Source: Begonia masoniana
Taxonomy: Eukaryota; Streptophyta; Magnoliopsida; Cucurbitales; Begoniaceae
DNA length: 64,000 bases
Assembly: GCA_022432975.1 (NCBI GenBank)
Contig: CM039508.1
Location: forward strand, 19,185,779 to 19,249,778
Reading direction: 5' to 3'
Part shown: positions 48,600 to 59,631 of the stretch, in pieces
Numbering within the stretch: the first letter of the stretch is position 1
How the letters are laid out: each line of letters starts with the position of its first letter
Translations under genes and position numbers: made by a program
Notes under the pieces: model-generated
Databases searched by the model: none
Seen by the model: only the letters and a program-made list of their open reading frames with translations
Told to the model about the DNA's origin: nothing

Positions 48600-50380
48600 T
48601 GAGCTCGGGGCTGAAATATTCTGTATATTTTATTCCCAGAATTGAATGCTTTCTTTCTTCCTCGCTTTAAAGTTACCGTGGGTTGGGAAGCATCCGTAAA
48701 AAGCAGATAGAACGCCCGAAACTTCCATGTAAATCAAATATCGAAGTATCGTGCGTAGCTCTCACAAAGTTGTACGAAGCTGAGTCACTTCATCACACAA
48801 TCCTCTTAAAAAGATGGCTCTACAATCTTTGAATGCAAAGATCTACTTCAGTAATGAATCACATCAACACCATGAATGCTTTGTTTTCTAAACTCTCAAA
48901 TTTGGGTTTCAAAACATATGTAAATGAATGGGCAGAACTTCTAGTTCAAAGTCTTATCAAATTGGTATGATCAACTTCACTAGTAATATTCTTTCAGACG
49001 TTGATAATCTTTTCTGGTTTCAATTAATTTTCTTTGGGTTTATTCAGATATGGTGTTATGTTTGGTTCTTTTTTTTTTCGAATTTTTTTGTTGATTCTGA
49101 TTGTGATGTCTTGCATTTGGATTTCTTTCTCTATCTTTTTGTTGCTATTTGTATGAACACAAGAAAATTTATTCAAGCATGGATGAAAACTGAATTTCCC
49201 CAGAAAACTTTCCCCATGTTTTGATTGATTGAGAATTCATTAACAGTGAAACTTCGATACTTTATCTATTTGGTTGTATTTTTTGTAAGAAATAGGAAAC
49301 GAAATTCAAATACTTTGTTCCTTGCTAGAGTAGGGTCCCTAGATTCTCATCTAGTCATGTGAGATTGATCGAGATAGCATATATTTTCTCAGAACTTTCA
49401 ACCCTTTTTCACGACTTCAATGGGGTCTCTCTTGTTTACATCTGCTGTCTAGCTTAATAGCTGATCTCTTTTGGGTATGTGTTGAATTCCCATGTGGATA
49501 TAAAATGAGAAGTTTAAAATTTTGATTTTTGTTTTCACAGGAAACAGATGATTTGAAGAGGAGGTTGGTAATGATGAAGCATATATTACCTACTTTATGC
49601 CTCGTGTCATTGTTATGTATGCATAATTCTCTCAAATCGTGGTAAACTTATTTAAAAATGATCACATTGAGGAGCGTAGTTGAATGAAAACATTAGGATT
49701 GAGAAACAGTCATTATTAATTAAAAGAAACGATAGAGTTTAGTACGATCTAAATTCTATTCGAGTCAAAATTGTAGACCCACACTGTAAATCTCATTTAC
49801 AGTTTTATTTTCTTCTATGAATTCATGTAAATTGAAGTTTCATAACTCGCGATTGTATCTCAGTCTTCATTATAATATTATTATCTGCCCATAGTTATTT
49901 TTCAGAAAAAGTTTTCTCATGTGAATCCTAGTTTTCCCCTTTCGTATTTGACTTTTCTGTTAATGTTCAATTTCTAACAATTGGTATAAAAGTCGGATTG
50001 AGAGACATTGTAGATTCCAAAATTAACTTAACAAATCTCTCCCTTCCGACTCATGATGAGGCTCGTTCATTTTTGTTTAGTTCCTCAACAAGACTTATCT
50101 TTGAACCATTGGAAGTGGAGTTAGTTTAAATATAAATTTAAAAATATCATATTTTGCAAGTTTTAATCAACAAAAAAAATTCTCAATTTTTTTTCTTTGA
50201 AAGTCGACAATAATAAAGATTACGCAACGAAAACATAATATTTCTGATGACAATCCTAATAACGAGAACTTAATTGTTACCCTCTAATTTTAAGGGGTTA
50301 TTCATAATATTTGATATGTTTTTATCACTGTGAATTTTCTGAAGGTATACTTTCTGTGTTTAACACATCTTGTATCCAAT
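48600..50380. other. Unassigned AT-rich DNA with a possible copia LTR end
   Basis: No convincing gene. Near 49976 CTAACA is followed by TTGGTATAAAAGTCGG (49981-49996), which resembles a copia LTR end plus a decayed initiator-tRNA primer site (TGGTATCAGAGC). I could not define the LTR start. A 98-codon ORF at 48928-49224 is low-complexity Phe-rich and not credible. Confidence 0.35.
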
Positions 50381-50389
50381 GAACTTGAT

Positions 50390-50590
50390 AACAATGTTTT
50401 TTACATTGATAAAAAGTCAAAATTCTTGCTCAAATGAGTAGTACTTTGATTATCTCAATATAAGATGTCTTTTTCTTGTTCATGACTCAATTCTGTCAAA
50501 CAATTTTACATCCATTAGATTTCTATACTGTACTGCTATAATTGCAATAAATTCAGTTTCTCTGACATAGACAATCCAAGTGATTTTTGT
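50390..50590 (-). pseudogene. Ty1/copia RNase H remnant
   Basis: Minus-strand fragments read RETEFIAIIAVQ (about 50575-50530; relatives have a TEAEYxA block) and DNQSTTHLSKN (about 50455-50425; relatives have DSQSAIHLAKN). Stops and frameshifts are present. It is probably the distal end of the minus-strand copia remnant at 56440-57800, separated by hAT-1 and hAT-2. Confidence 0.65.
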
Positions 50591-53289
50591 CACTTGGATT
50601 GTCATTGCAGAGCTCCCCCTTCAAATACAATCAAATATCTTGATATTGATTTTTTTTTTTTGTATGACGTGGTAGTGGCTTTACTATGCCTCATCCATCT
50701 TACTTATTTTAGAGATCAAACTTCTTTCTCTTATGTTAGAGATGTTAAATGAGCGAGCCGAGCCGAGCCGAGCCGAGAAAGACCCGTCTCACCTAGCCTG
50801 TCGAGCCAAATGAGCCGACCCTAAAAAATTTCCAACCCGAGCCGGCTCACGAGCCACGAGCTGAGCCGAGCCAGCCCAACGAGCGTAACGAGCCGAGCTT
50901 AACGAGCTAAGCTTACATAAATAAAAATTTCACATTGTATAATTAAAATATATCACAAAATATAACAAAGTCACAAGGCAAACTATAATCACCCAAATTT
51001 AAAATAAATATGTCATCAATGCATAAAATAAACTAAAAACGTAGATGAAAAATAACATAACTCATGACTGGTCGGGCTCATCGTTGTCCTCACCCTCTTG
51101 TGGAGGGCGAAATGGCCTCAATATGTGCTCCGAAAAGATAAGTAAACTTGGATCCGCTGGATCGGAATGGTCATATGAGCATTTAATGCTCTCACATATC
51201 GTGCAAAGAAGTTTGTTTGCTCTACCAAATGATTTTGCATCATCGTCTACCAATGTTCGATGCGATTGTGATCTCGTGATAACTATCTTTGCTGATCAAA
51301 AATATTTTTCAGCGTTTGTCTTACATCATGTTCAATGGTCGGGTCTCGTTTCTAAAGAAATTAATTACAATTATCACAAATTTGATGAATATAATATATT
51401 TTATTAAAACAATTTAATTTATTTTGTATCAAATTTGTATAGAAGAAGCGTCTGGTAACCAAACAAACTCCATGTGTACGTTGTTCATCAATAATCTATG
51501 TTTCTTCCCCTGCCAACATAGCTCTTTCCCAAATTTTGGTTTTATTCAATTTCTCAAATGTGTGAAGAAGAGTAGAAGAGTGAGAAGATAAGACCAACGC
51601 GTTCTCTGTGGGTGAAGAACGACGAACTACGCGATTAACGATGGTTGGGCATGCGGCGACAGAGTGTAACGGAGGTTCAGATCTGACGATCTGTCGACAA
51701 TCTATCGGTGTAACACCCGGTTCTATCGGATTAATTCTCTATTCTTTTAATTAATGGTACACTTTATATGGTAATAATAAAAATAGGGTTAATTGATGAC
51801 TTGGCGAGGGCATAAGGGTAATTGAAAATTTAAAAGTGGATAACGTATTTAAGGAAAGAGGTTTTGGGTTTAATGCATTGTAGCGGCCACTGTTTTTCCC
51901 AAATCATTTTCGACTCTCAGCTTCTCAGCTCAGCAGAGTGTGCTAGGAGATTCTTCTCTGGTTTTCCTTTCGGCTTAGGTGAGTTTTACTAAGGTATCTT
52001 ACTGCATTATGATTATAGACAATAGAGGAGTATCGTAGATGCATATTCCTGGGAAATACAGGGCGTAGGAGTTGAGTCGGGTCTCGTATGAATCGGGAAT
52101 GCGCTTAGGACAGAGTCCCAAACTAGTTCCTAGGGTTTCTGAATGGTATGGGATGAGGTCAGTGAAGATCTAATTGGTATTCTGTTTATGACTCTAGGTG
52201 AGCAAAGCTTCCAAAGTAGTTGAAACCGAGCTTTTCCAGGGAGCCAGGTAAGTAAAGTATGCTCGTGCCTTCGGGCCTACATCACAAAACAGTAGAGTTG
52301 TGCATGCTTGAATGTGTTTGTATGTCATGTATCATATTTTGAAAACTATGCGAAAATGAATTTACACGAAATGACATGGTAAGGAATGAACAGACTGTAA
52401 CAGTTGTTAAGGGAACTAATCCGTCCCTTAATCAAGAGAGAGGATGTATGACTTTGGGGGAAATGATCCAAACCCCAATTTCACAAGGGGATCTGAACAG
52501 TTTGTTAAGGGAACTAGTCCACCCCTTAATCGAGAGAGAGGACATATGACTTTGGGAGAAGTGATCCAACTCCCAATTTCACAGGGGGATCAGATCAGAA
52601 ACGAATGTATATGCAACTGAGATGAGAAAGTAGAAATTTGCATGTTTAGGAATTTATGTTCAGCATTTCATTCATTACTGCTTTACTTACTTAGCATTAG
52701 GCTAATAGATGAGTTTTGTGATGTAGGTGCTGAGCTTTCAACAGGTGAATTCCCTGAGTTTACTGAGGAATAGGTGAAGTTGGAGGAGCACTTCTATGCT
52801 AGTGTTAGGTGCTCTGATGAGGCGGTTTAACTTTTGTCTGAATGAGAGTTTTCAGTGGTTAGGTATTCTGATGAAGTGTTCTAAGAATTTTAATGATAGT
52901 AGAAGTTTGATATTTCTTTTAACGCTTCTGTGATCTTCCTTTCTAGATTTAGAAATATGATTTGATTTCGATTGTAGCTTGCTATTCTAAATTTTTAAGA
53001 ATTGTGGATTTGTGTTGATCAGATTGATTTCAGCAAAATGTACAAAAATCGTTTAGCAGTCGGGTTTGCTCTTTATTAGAGTCTCTTTTTGGTCTATCGG
53101 TAGAAGTTGGGTGTTTTGTCCGCTGGCAGATGTTGGAGGATTGAATCATCCGACAGAGGCCATCAGAAGATGTCTTCAGTAGAGGCCATTGGATGATGTC
53201 TTCAGTATAAGCTATCGGAAGATGTAGGCAGTAAATTTGTCGTTTAGTGATCGGGCAATGTGTTTTTGTTTTGTGAGTGAAGGCTTTTG

Positions 53290-53535
53290 TCGTTGTGCGA
53301 TCGGTGTGAGTTAGATGAGTGAATCATCCGGCTTACGTCATCAGTAGAAGCATATAATAAGTTTGTCGTTTTGTGATCGGTGTGAGTTAGATGAATGAAT
53401 CATCCGGCTTACGTCATCGGTAGAAGTGTATAATAAGTTTGTGGTTTTGTGATCGGTGTGAGTTAGATGAATGAATCATCCGGCTTACGTCATCGGTAGA
53501 AGTGTATAATAAGTTTTGTCGTTTTTGTGATCGGT
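53290..53535 (+). repeat. ~80-bp subrepeats of LTR E
   Basis: Three units containing GTGATCGGTGTGAGTTAGATG and CATCCGGCTTACGTCATC. Each has an ACGT core, closely resembling the subrepeats of solo LTR D. Confidence 0.8.
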
Positions 53536-53757
53536 GAAAGCCTTCAGTTTCTGTTTCCGCCCCCTTTCCGTTGACTTTGTTTATCAGCAGATGTGTTTGA
53601 CTCTTACAATTTTCAAGTTTTCACGCTTAAGTCTTGATCTCTTCTGGCCGAATTATTTCTTAATATTTTAACCGATTATTCAAACACTGTTTTATAGTTC
53701 TGCTTAATTCTGTTTTGCTCAAAAGAATTTCCGCTGCAAGATTTTAAATGTTTTGAG

Positions 53758-54132
53758 TGTAACGACCCCTTTTCCCAGCAAGATATTGTCCGCTCTGGGA
53801 ATTGGGCCGTGACCCAATATCCTCCCCTCACGGCTTTGTTTGGCGATGACTTCCCAGTCGGTCACCCAACCTGGAATTGCTCTCGCTGAAGCACTTTTAA
53901 CTTCAGAGTTCTTATGGAATCCGTGCAATTGTGCTCCAAAACACGTCTTACTATGTTGGGAGGGTCTCTTTACATATGTTTCATTTCCACATACTTCCCC
54001 AAGCGATGTGGAATTGTGACGACCCCCTTTTTACGACCTGTCACCTTCCAGTTCGCCCGCGCGGACGTACCGCCATCCAGGTTCCGGTTCGTGCAGCCAT
54101 CGTACACATACTTGCACATTCGGGTCATCACA
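53758..54132 (-). repeat. Cassandra 3' LTR (375 bp)
   Basis: TGTAACGACCCC...GGTCATCACA on the plus strand; pair of 54205-54581 with scattered substitutions and small indels. Confidence 0.93.
53841..53926 (-). other. 5S rRNA-like segment in Cassandra 3' LTR
   Basis: Minus strand contains GAACTCTGAAGTTAAAAGTG and GGTTGGGTGACCGACTGGGA, matching the 5S rRNA internal promoter region (A box AAGTTAAGCGTGCTTGGGC, C box GGATGGGTGACC) and the TGGGAAGTC that follows. Several box positions differ, so it is a derived sequence, not a 5S gene. Confidence 0.88.
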
Positions 54133-54153
54133 ATCACCCCCCCCTCGGGGGCC
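54133..54153 (-). other. Cassandra polypurine tract
   Basis: Minus strand purine/G run (GAGGGGGGGGTGAT) directly next to the 3' LTR. Confidence 0.8.
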
Positions 54154-54188
54154 CAACGTCCTCGTTGGCCACATTTCCGGTTGGGTAC

Positions 54189-54202
54189 AGGCTCTGATAC
54201 CA
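54189..54202 (-). other. Cassandra primer binding site
   Basis: Minus strand TGGTATCAGAGCCT, a match to the 3' end of initiator methionine tRNA, two bases from the 5' LTR. Confidence 0.93.
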
Positions 54203-54204
54203 TT

Positions 54205-54581
54205 TGTAACGACCCCTTTTCCCAGCAAGATATTGTCCGCTCTGGGGATTGGGCTGTGGCCCAATATCCTCCCCTCACGACTTTGTTTGGTGAGGACTTC
54301 CCAGTCTGTCACCCAACCTGGAATTGCTCTCGCCGAAGCACTTTTAACTTCGGAGTTCTTATGAGATCCGTTGCCAATTGTGCTCCAAAACGCGTCTTAC
54401 TATGTTAGGAGGGTCTCTTTACATATGTTTCATTTTCACATACTTCCCCAAGCGATGTGGGATTGTGACGACCCCCTTTTTACGACCTGTCACCTTCCGG
54501 TTCGCCCGTGCGGACGTACCGCCATCCAGGTTCCGGTTCGTGCAGCCATCGTACACATACTTGCACATTTGGGTCATCACA
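54205..54581 (-). repeat. Cassandra 5' LTR (377 bp)
   Basis: Pair of 53758-54132; ends GGTCATCACA before the TTGAG duplicate. Confidence 0.93.
54290..54370 (-). other. 5S rRNA-like segment in Cassandra 5' LTR
   Basis: Minus strand contains AACTCCGAAGTTAAAAGTGC and GGTTGGGTGACAGACTGGGA. The AACTCCGAAGTTAA core is closer to genuine 5S rRNA than the 3' LTR copy. The C-box GACC is GACA here. Confidence 0.88.
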
Positions 54582-54893
54582 TTGAGATTTTAGAAAAATG
54601 TCAAATTTTGACTTTCGAGCGAAGTTTTAAATTTGGTCTAAAGTTTCTCAGTTAAGTTCGGATTATGTGTAACGAACTAGGTTCAGAGGACTTGGGGCGT
54701 TACAGTCGGCGATCTCTTCTTCACGGCAAGAGAAAGCAGATCGGTGAACAGTGCGAGGTGGAGACTCTTACGTTCAGCGATCTGTGAACGGAGGACGACT
54801 GTCTTCACCGGAGAAGGTTGAGACGCGATTGGTCAACAGCTTCTACGCAGAAGAATGGCGACAGTCTTTTCTCCCTTCGTCGACGGTCTGGCC

Positions 54894-54970
54894 AGGGGTG
54901 GGGCTGGGCTGAGGGAGGAAGGGGAGGTCTGGGGGGAGGCGGGCTGGGGGTGGGGGTGCTGGGGGCGGGC
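54894..54970 (+). repeat. G-rich tract in hAT-1
   Basis: At least nine runs of three or more G within ~77 bases (GGGGTGGGGCTGGG, GGGGGGAGGCGGG, GGGGGTGGGGGTGC). Strong predicted G-quadruplex potential on the plus strand; low-complexity ORFs over it are not genes. Confidence 0.75.
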
Positions 54971-55306
54971 CAGGCGGGCTGGCTCGCCGAGCTAACGAGT
55001 CGGTCCGTTGCCCGGCTCTTTTGGCCTGGTCCCTGGCCGGCTCTCGAGCCCAAATTCTGGGCTCAGCTCGACCCGCCTAACGGAACCAGGCCGAGCCAGC
55101 CCGCCCATTTAACATCTCTATCTTATGTTGCACAAATCCTCTTCTCAATGTTGCAGCTCTGCCTTCATTTTCCTTTATTTTTATGTTTTTTTGTTGTCCA
55201 TCATCGTAACCAAAAGAAAAATAGATAAATAAATAGGTAACATGCCCTAACGTAAAGACTCTAATACTTTAAAAGTAATAAATTATTAAATTTAAGACTA
55301 TCAAAT

Positions 55307-56051
55307 TAGGGGTGGGCACGGTCAGGGCCGATCTGGTTCTGGCTTGGAATCAGACAGGCCCGGACAGTTCGAATTTTTCTGCCCATAACCAGAACCGGCC
55401 TCGAGAGGGACTAGTAACGAATCGGTTCCTCCTACCAAAATTACTATTTTTTTTTTCAATCCAATCCATCCAAAGCTGAATTGTAAAATGGTGTGAGAAG
55501 ATAAAAGCTGACTAGGCGCTTTTTGACTTGGATTGTAAAACGGTGTGAAAAGATCAATCTAACATTGGATTTTAAAAATTTCTAACCAGGAAAGCAGAGG
55601 TGAGGCGAGGCGACTAGAGGCGAGCGCGAGGTGAGCAGAGGCGAGCAGAGCAGTGGCAGCGAGAGCATAGACGGCGCAAGCAGAGGTAGCGAGAGCGGAG
55701 ACAGCTCGAGCAGAAGCAGCGAGAGCGGAGGCGACCAGGCGAGCGCAAGCAGAGGCAGCGAGAGCGGAGGTGGCGCGAGCAAAGGCAATGAGAGCTAGGG
55801 CTTCTGAGTCTGGCTGCGGGAAAGAAGCAGTGAGGAGTGGTTTTAGTTTTTTTTTTTTAAAGTTATCCGACCGGTTCTCCCGTGGGAATTCACGGTCCTG
55901 CTACGAGGAATCAGGGACCAAACTGCGGTTACCAGTTCCTCAATCCATGGAACCGGGACCAGTTCCCTAGCGGGCAGAACCGACCAAGAACCAGCCCGGA
56001 CCACTGGTCCGGTCTGATTTTGCTGTTCCGGGCCGATTCTACTCAGCCCTA
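55307..56051. mobile_element. hAT-2 non-autonomous transposon (745 bp)
   Basis: Left end TAGGGGTGGGCACGGTC; the right end read inwards is TAGGGCTGAGTAG. Eight-base duplication TATCAAAT lies at 55299-55306 and 56052-56059. Interior holds GC-rich GGxxCxGGxCC subterminal motifs on both sides and a purine-rich block (55590-55800) of GAGGCGAG/GCAGCGAGAGCGGAG repeats. No transposase. Confidence 0.88.
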
Positions 56052-56439
56052 TATCAAATGGTGTAAAATACAATATATCACTTGCTAACAAAGACTCTTT
56101 ACTACAAAACACAAGCTAAACTCAGAAGTACTTTTAAGATGCCTAAGAATTCAATTTACAACATTCCAATGTCTGCTTCTTTGATTTAATAGAAATTTGT
56201 TCACTACTACAATAACATAAAAAATATATGGTCTCGTATAAACTATGACATATATTAAACTATCAATTACCGAGGCGTTAAGAATTGTTTACATTTTTTC
56301 TTTTCTTTTTTCAATAAAAGAAATTTGTTTTGACGTTTGAAATAATTAGCAAGTAGAGTATTGATGGATTTGTTTTATCCATATTGAATCGACTTAAAAT
56401 TTTCTTGATATACTTCTTCTATCATAGCCATAATATTAC

Positions 56440-57800
56440 ATTTTTTCTATTATTAGTGACCCTGAATCTTTTCACAAATATGCAATGGTGAGAAGATTTT
56501 TTTTATGTATTCTTGATTGACCATAAAAGAATCAAACTTCTTGTACTATGACTTTGGGGGTTGTTGTATTCCATACAATTTTTTCTTCAATCTACATACC
56601 AAATGTTCCCTTAGTTGTTCCACGTAAATTACCTCTTCTATTTCACCATGAATGAAGCGGTCTTCACATTGTGTCGCTCGATCTCAAAGTTTAGACTTGA
56701 CGCTAATACAAGTACGGTGACATGAATGACATTTTCACAATAGGTGAAATTTTTTTCTCAAAATCAATGTCTTTTTTTCTGAATAAAACCTTTTACGACT
56801 GCATACCCATTTATTCTTGAGTGCATTTCTCTGTTTTAAAAGTTGAACCAACTTGTTAGTGTGGTTCTCATGCAACAATCACGTTTTTTTTTTTGCATAA
56901 CATCTAACTAATTTTTCTTTTATTGATGGTCCATAGCTTCCTCTTAATATTTAGGTTAATTGTCATTAATGATCATTAGATACTCATTTACAAAGTATCT
57001 TTTTTATGGTTGACGACTTCTTATTCACCTTCTTAGCTTAGGTTCTACAACTCATTCAAGAGAAGCCTCTATTTCTCTTTGATCAGCATCACCAGATTCT
57101 CTTTCACCAGTATCTTGTCAGTCAAAAGCTGATTTTACTGAATCAACTCTTACTAGATGTTCATCAATGATCTCCACATTCTTGTTAATTTCGTTAGTGG
57201 TATGATCTTCACAGAAGATAACATTTTGACTTATGACAAGTTTCTTGTCAACTAAATTTCAAAGTTTATATCTAAATGTATCACTTTTGTTTATGAATAA
57301 TATACATTTATTTATTTTGCTATCTAATTTGAACCTCTCATTTTTAATAATATGAAAGAATGTTGTACATAAAACAACCTTATATGCCTATAAGAGATGT
57401 TTTATCCCCTCAAGAGTTTGTTTGACACTTCTCCATTTAGGGGTGCTAATAAAGACAAGTTTATGATATTTGTTGTAATCTTCATTGATTCTTTCCAAAA
57501 TATTTTAGTTAATTTTTAATGTGATAATATGCACCTTATCTTTTCAACGACTGTTCTTTTAATTCTTTCAACAATGTCATTTTGTTGAAAAGTTTTTGTT
57601 TGATTTCGTGCATCTTGCACATATTTATTGAAAGATCCTATATATTCACCACAATTATCTGTGCAAATACATTTAATATTTAGCATGAAACAGTTTTAAA
57701 ACACGACAACATCATCTTTGACTTTGAGAGTAGAAGTCCAAACTTCACTTGAACGATCATCAATGAATGTGATCATGTGTTGGGTATCGTTTAATATTTT
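56440..57800 (-). pseudogene. Ty1/copia integrase and reverse transcriptase remnant
   Basis: Minus-strand translation across frames gives integrase first: FIDDRSSEVW-like near 57760, IKCICTDNCGEYIGSFNKY near 57670 (relatives have TDNGGEY), then a QQNDIVERIKRTVVEKIRC stretch. Reverse transcriptase follows: ALKNKWV near 56800, DIDFEKKFH near 56750, and HGEIEEVIYVEQL near 56640. Many stops and frameshifts are present. Order and strand fit one copia element whose RNase H end is at 50390-50590, with hAT-1 and hAT-2 inserted between. Confidence 0.85.
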
Positions 57801-57834
57801 TGTGATCATGTGTTGGGTATCGTTTAATATTTTT
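57768..57834. repeat. Short tandem duplication in copia remnant
   Basis: A ~33-bp unit containing GTGATCATGTGTTGGGTATC occurs twice head to tail. Confidence 0.85.
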
Positions 57835-57845
57835 GTCAACATGGG

Positions 57846-58918
57846 ACCTGTCACGTCTCAAAGAGGACTCGAGACAAAAAAGAACCAAATCTACCAACCC
57901 TTGACTTGGTTTAATTGAATGGAAGTGGGAGTATTTAATTAGAATAAACGCCAAGTCCCAAATTAATTTGGTTTAAATAAGGTCAAACAAGTGACAACTA
58001 GATAGTATACCTATAATACCAAAATAACTATGCTAAATAAAATGTAAATAATAAATGTTTAAAAAAGGTTTTTAACAAGGTTTAACTTCACCAATAAACT
58101 CACAAAGGAAAATTTAAAAGAAAATCTGCTAAGGGTAAAGTCTTAGAATTATCTTTAATAAGTTCTGAAACAGAGAATACGTTTGAGGTGAGTTGACTAA
58201 ACTCAATAGAAGTCAAACTTTATGATTAACATTTAATTTAAATAATATGTGAGCATGGTAGTTATAAAACATTTTATTAAAGAGAGATTGAAAACATTCA
58301 ATAGAGCAAGAAATAAAGCAATCCACGAAAATAATTCTCTACTGTATAAAGTTTAAATGAAAATAAGATCACTTGGAGACTCTCGGTACACCATGTCATA
58401 GATAATGACATAAATAAATAAGGCGACACTCAAGCGATCGCAACAGCCATAACGATCCTGATCAGTTTTAAGATTTTCCACTCAAGGATACTACACATAC
58501 AACTGTCTCATTACTCTAGCAACAATAAGCCAACACATGAAATTAAATATCCAAGACTGAATCGAATAATGAATTAAATATGTATGCTCGAATTTTTAAA
58601 CATGTTCAGTGTAAAATATATATATACATAATATAAAAATCCAACGAACCATAAAAGTAGACGTGTAATGTAACATAAGAACACATTTCAAAATATTTTT
58701 TAAAAAATGATGTCATGTTAAGCATAAAATTAAACTCTTACCGGGCCTACCAATAACAAAAGCCCAAACATCACAGAAAAGTTCAATAATAAGGCGAGCC
58801 CAAATTGTAAGTCCAATACCTTAGCACAACTTTTTATTTTATTTTATTTTTTTGCTAATTATAGTAGTTGGAAAATACTTGGCCATGTGTTTGAGAAGCT
58901 AGGTCATCTAGTATGGAA
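57846..58918. other. Unassigned DNA, possibly an old LTR
   Basis: The copia integrase reading stops at about 57845 and is followed by TGTCACGTCTC, which looks like an LTR start (reverse of the GTCGTGACA end of sequence G). I could not find the matching end. No gene. Confidence 0.35.
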
Positions 58919-59480
58919 TAAGGGTGGGCACGGTTTGGTTCAGTTCAGTTCGGTCTTGAGCTCGGACCGAGATTTCGAAAATTTTTTCCCGAAACCCAAA
59001 ACAGGCCCTGGGAGGGACCAGGACCGAACCAAAAATTTTGGTTCGGTCCCGGTTCCTCCCATCCCTTTTCTTTTCAACGCCCAAAATCCAATTCAACCTC
59101 GTGAAGAATGAAGCTCGTGTATGGAACTATCCAATTTCTATCACAAAAATTACACTTACAGAGAGGGACTGGCTGAAGACAAGCGAGGTGAGAGTCAGGC
59201 GAGGTGTCAGGCGAGGCGAGGCGAAGACAGTGGACTGTGGAAGCTCAAATACAAGAAAAGCAGCAGCGAGGCAAGGTTACCATGAGGCGAGCGCGAAGCA
59301 GCATCAGCCGAAGACAGGCGAGGCGAGGGGTCGAGCGTTCGCCTTCGAGGTCATGGAACCGAGCAGGAACGTCCCGGGTGTTCGCACTTCGCAACTGGCG
59401 TTGGGGACCTGGGATTCTGGAAATTAGGTAGGGTACGGGTAGGAGTAGGACTGAAGAGTGGAGAAGGATTTTTTCCTTAA
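58919..59480 (+). mobile_element. hAT-3, left end only
   Basis: TAAGGGTGGGCACGG matches the left end of hAT-2 at 14 of 15 positions, followed by GGTTCGGTCC-type subterminal motifs and purine-rich GAGGCGAGG repeats (59185-59310) like those in hAT-2. No right end appears before the Mutator-like element starts at 59481, which may have inserted into it. Confidence 0.6.
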
Positions 59481-59631
59481 GGGAAATTATCGATTTGAAC
59501 CTCGAACTAACCGGTTTTTTCGATTCAAACCTTGAAGTAAAATTTTTCATGATCCAAACCTTGTAGTATTGAAAAATTAACAAAACAAACCTCGACGGAC
59601 GTCCTATGACCGTCCTCTGTGAATTTTGACG

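Larger units (their letters stand above)
53758..54581 (-). mobile_element. Cassandra TRIM retrotransposon, complete (824 bp)
   Basis: A terminal-repeat retrotransposon in miniature with two LTRs (53758-54132 and 54205-54581) and only 72 bp between them. TTGAG flanks both sides (53753-53757, 54582-54586). It is oriented on the minus strand: the primer binding site lies next to the right LTR and the polypurine tract next to the left LTR. Each LTR contains a minus-strand segment resembling plant 5S rRNA, the defining trait of Cassandra. There is no coding capacity; such elements move with proteins supplied by other retrotransposons. It is inserted in solo LTR E. Confidence 0.93.
51709..54704 (+). 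mobile_element. Solo LTR E (gypsy type) containing a Cassandra element
   Basis: Starts TGTAACACCC and ends GGGGCGTTACA. Flanking bases are ATCGG and GTCGG, a five-base duplication with one mismatch. Without the insert it is about 2.17 kb. Inside are a leader-like region, GGTGAGT (51978) and CCAGGTAAGT (52246) splice-donor-like sites, a GGGCCTAC block, and ~80-bp subrepeats at 53290-53530. No coding sequence. Confidence 0.82.
50737..55120. mobile_element. hAT-1 non-autonomous transposon, hosting LTR E and Cassandra
   Basis: Ends are inverted: TAGAGATGTTAAATGAGCGA at left, and the right end read inwards is TAGAGATGTTAAATGGGCGG. The eight bases TCTTATGT flank both sides (50729-50736, 55121-55128). 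Eight-base duplications and TAGRGRTG-type ends fit the hAT superfamily. After removing the nested LTR the element is about 1.39 kb, with repeated GAGCCGAGC motifs near the left end and a G-rich right end. No transposase was recognised; the 120-codon ORF at 51045 has no family resemblance I can see. Confidence 0.9.

Noticed and set aside
51045..51407. Possible hAT transposase remnant in hAT-1
   Set aside because: No conserved hAT dimerisation or catalytic motif visible on either strand.
53841..54370. Genuine 5S rRNA genes
   Set aside because: Box changes, position inside paired LTRs with primer site and TSD show Cassandra LTR sequence, not 5S genes.
54818..55228. 136-codon ORF
   Set aside because: Covers the G-rich end of hAT-1; low-complexity composition and no family resemblance.
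55582..55970. Leu/Ser/Pro-rich and Arg-rich ORFs in hAT-2
   Set aside because: Products of the purine-rich repeats; overlapping frames on both strands.
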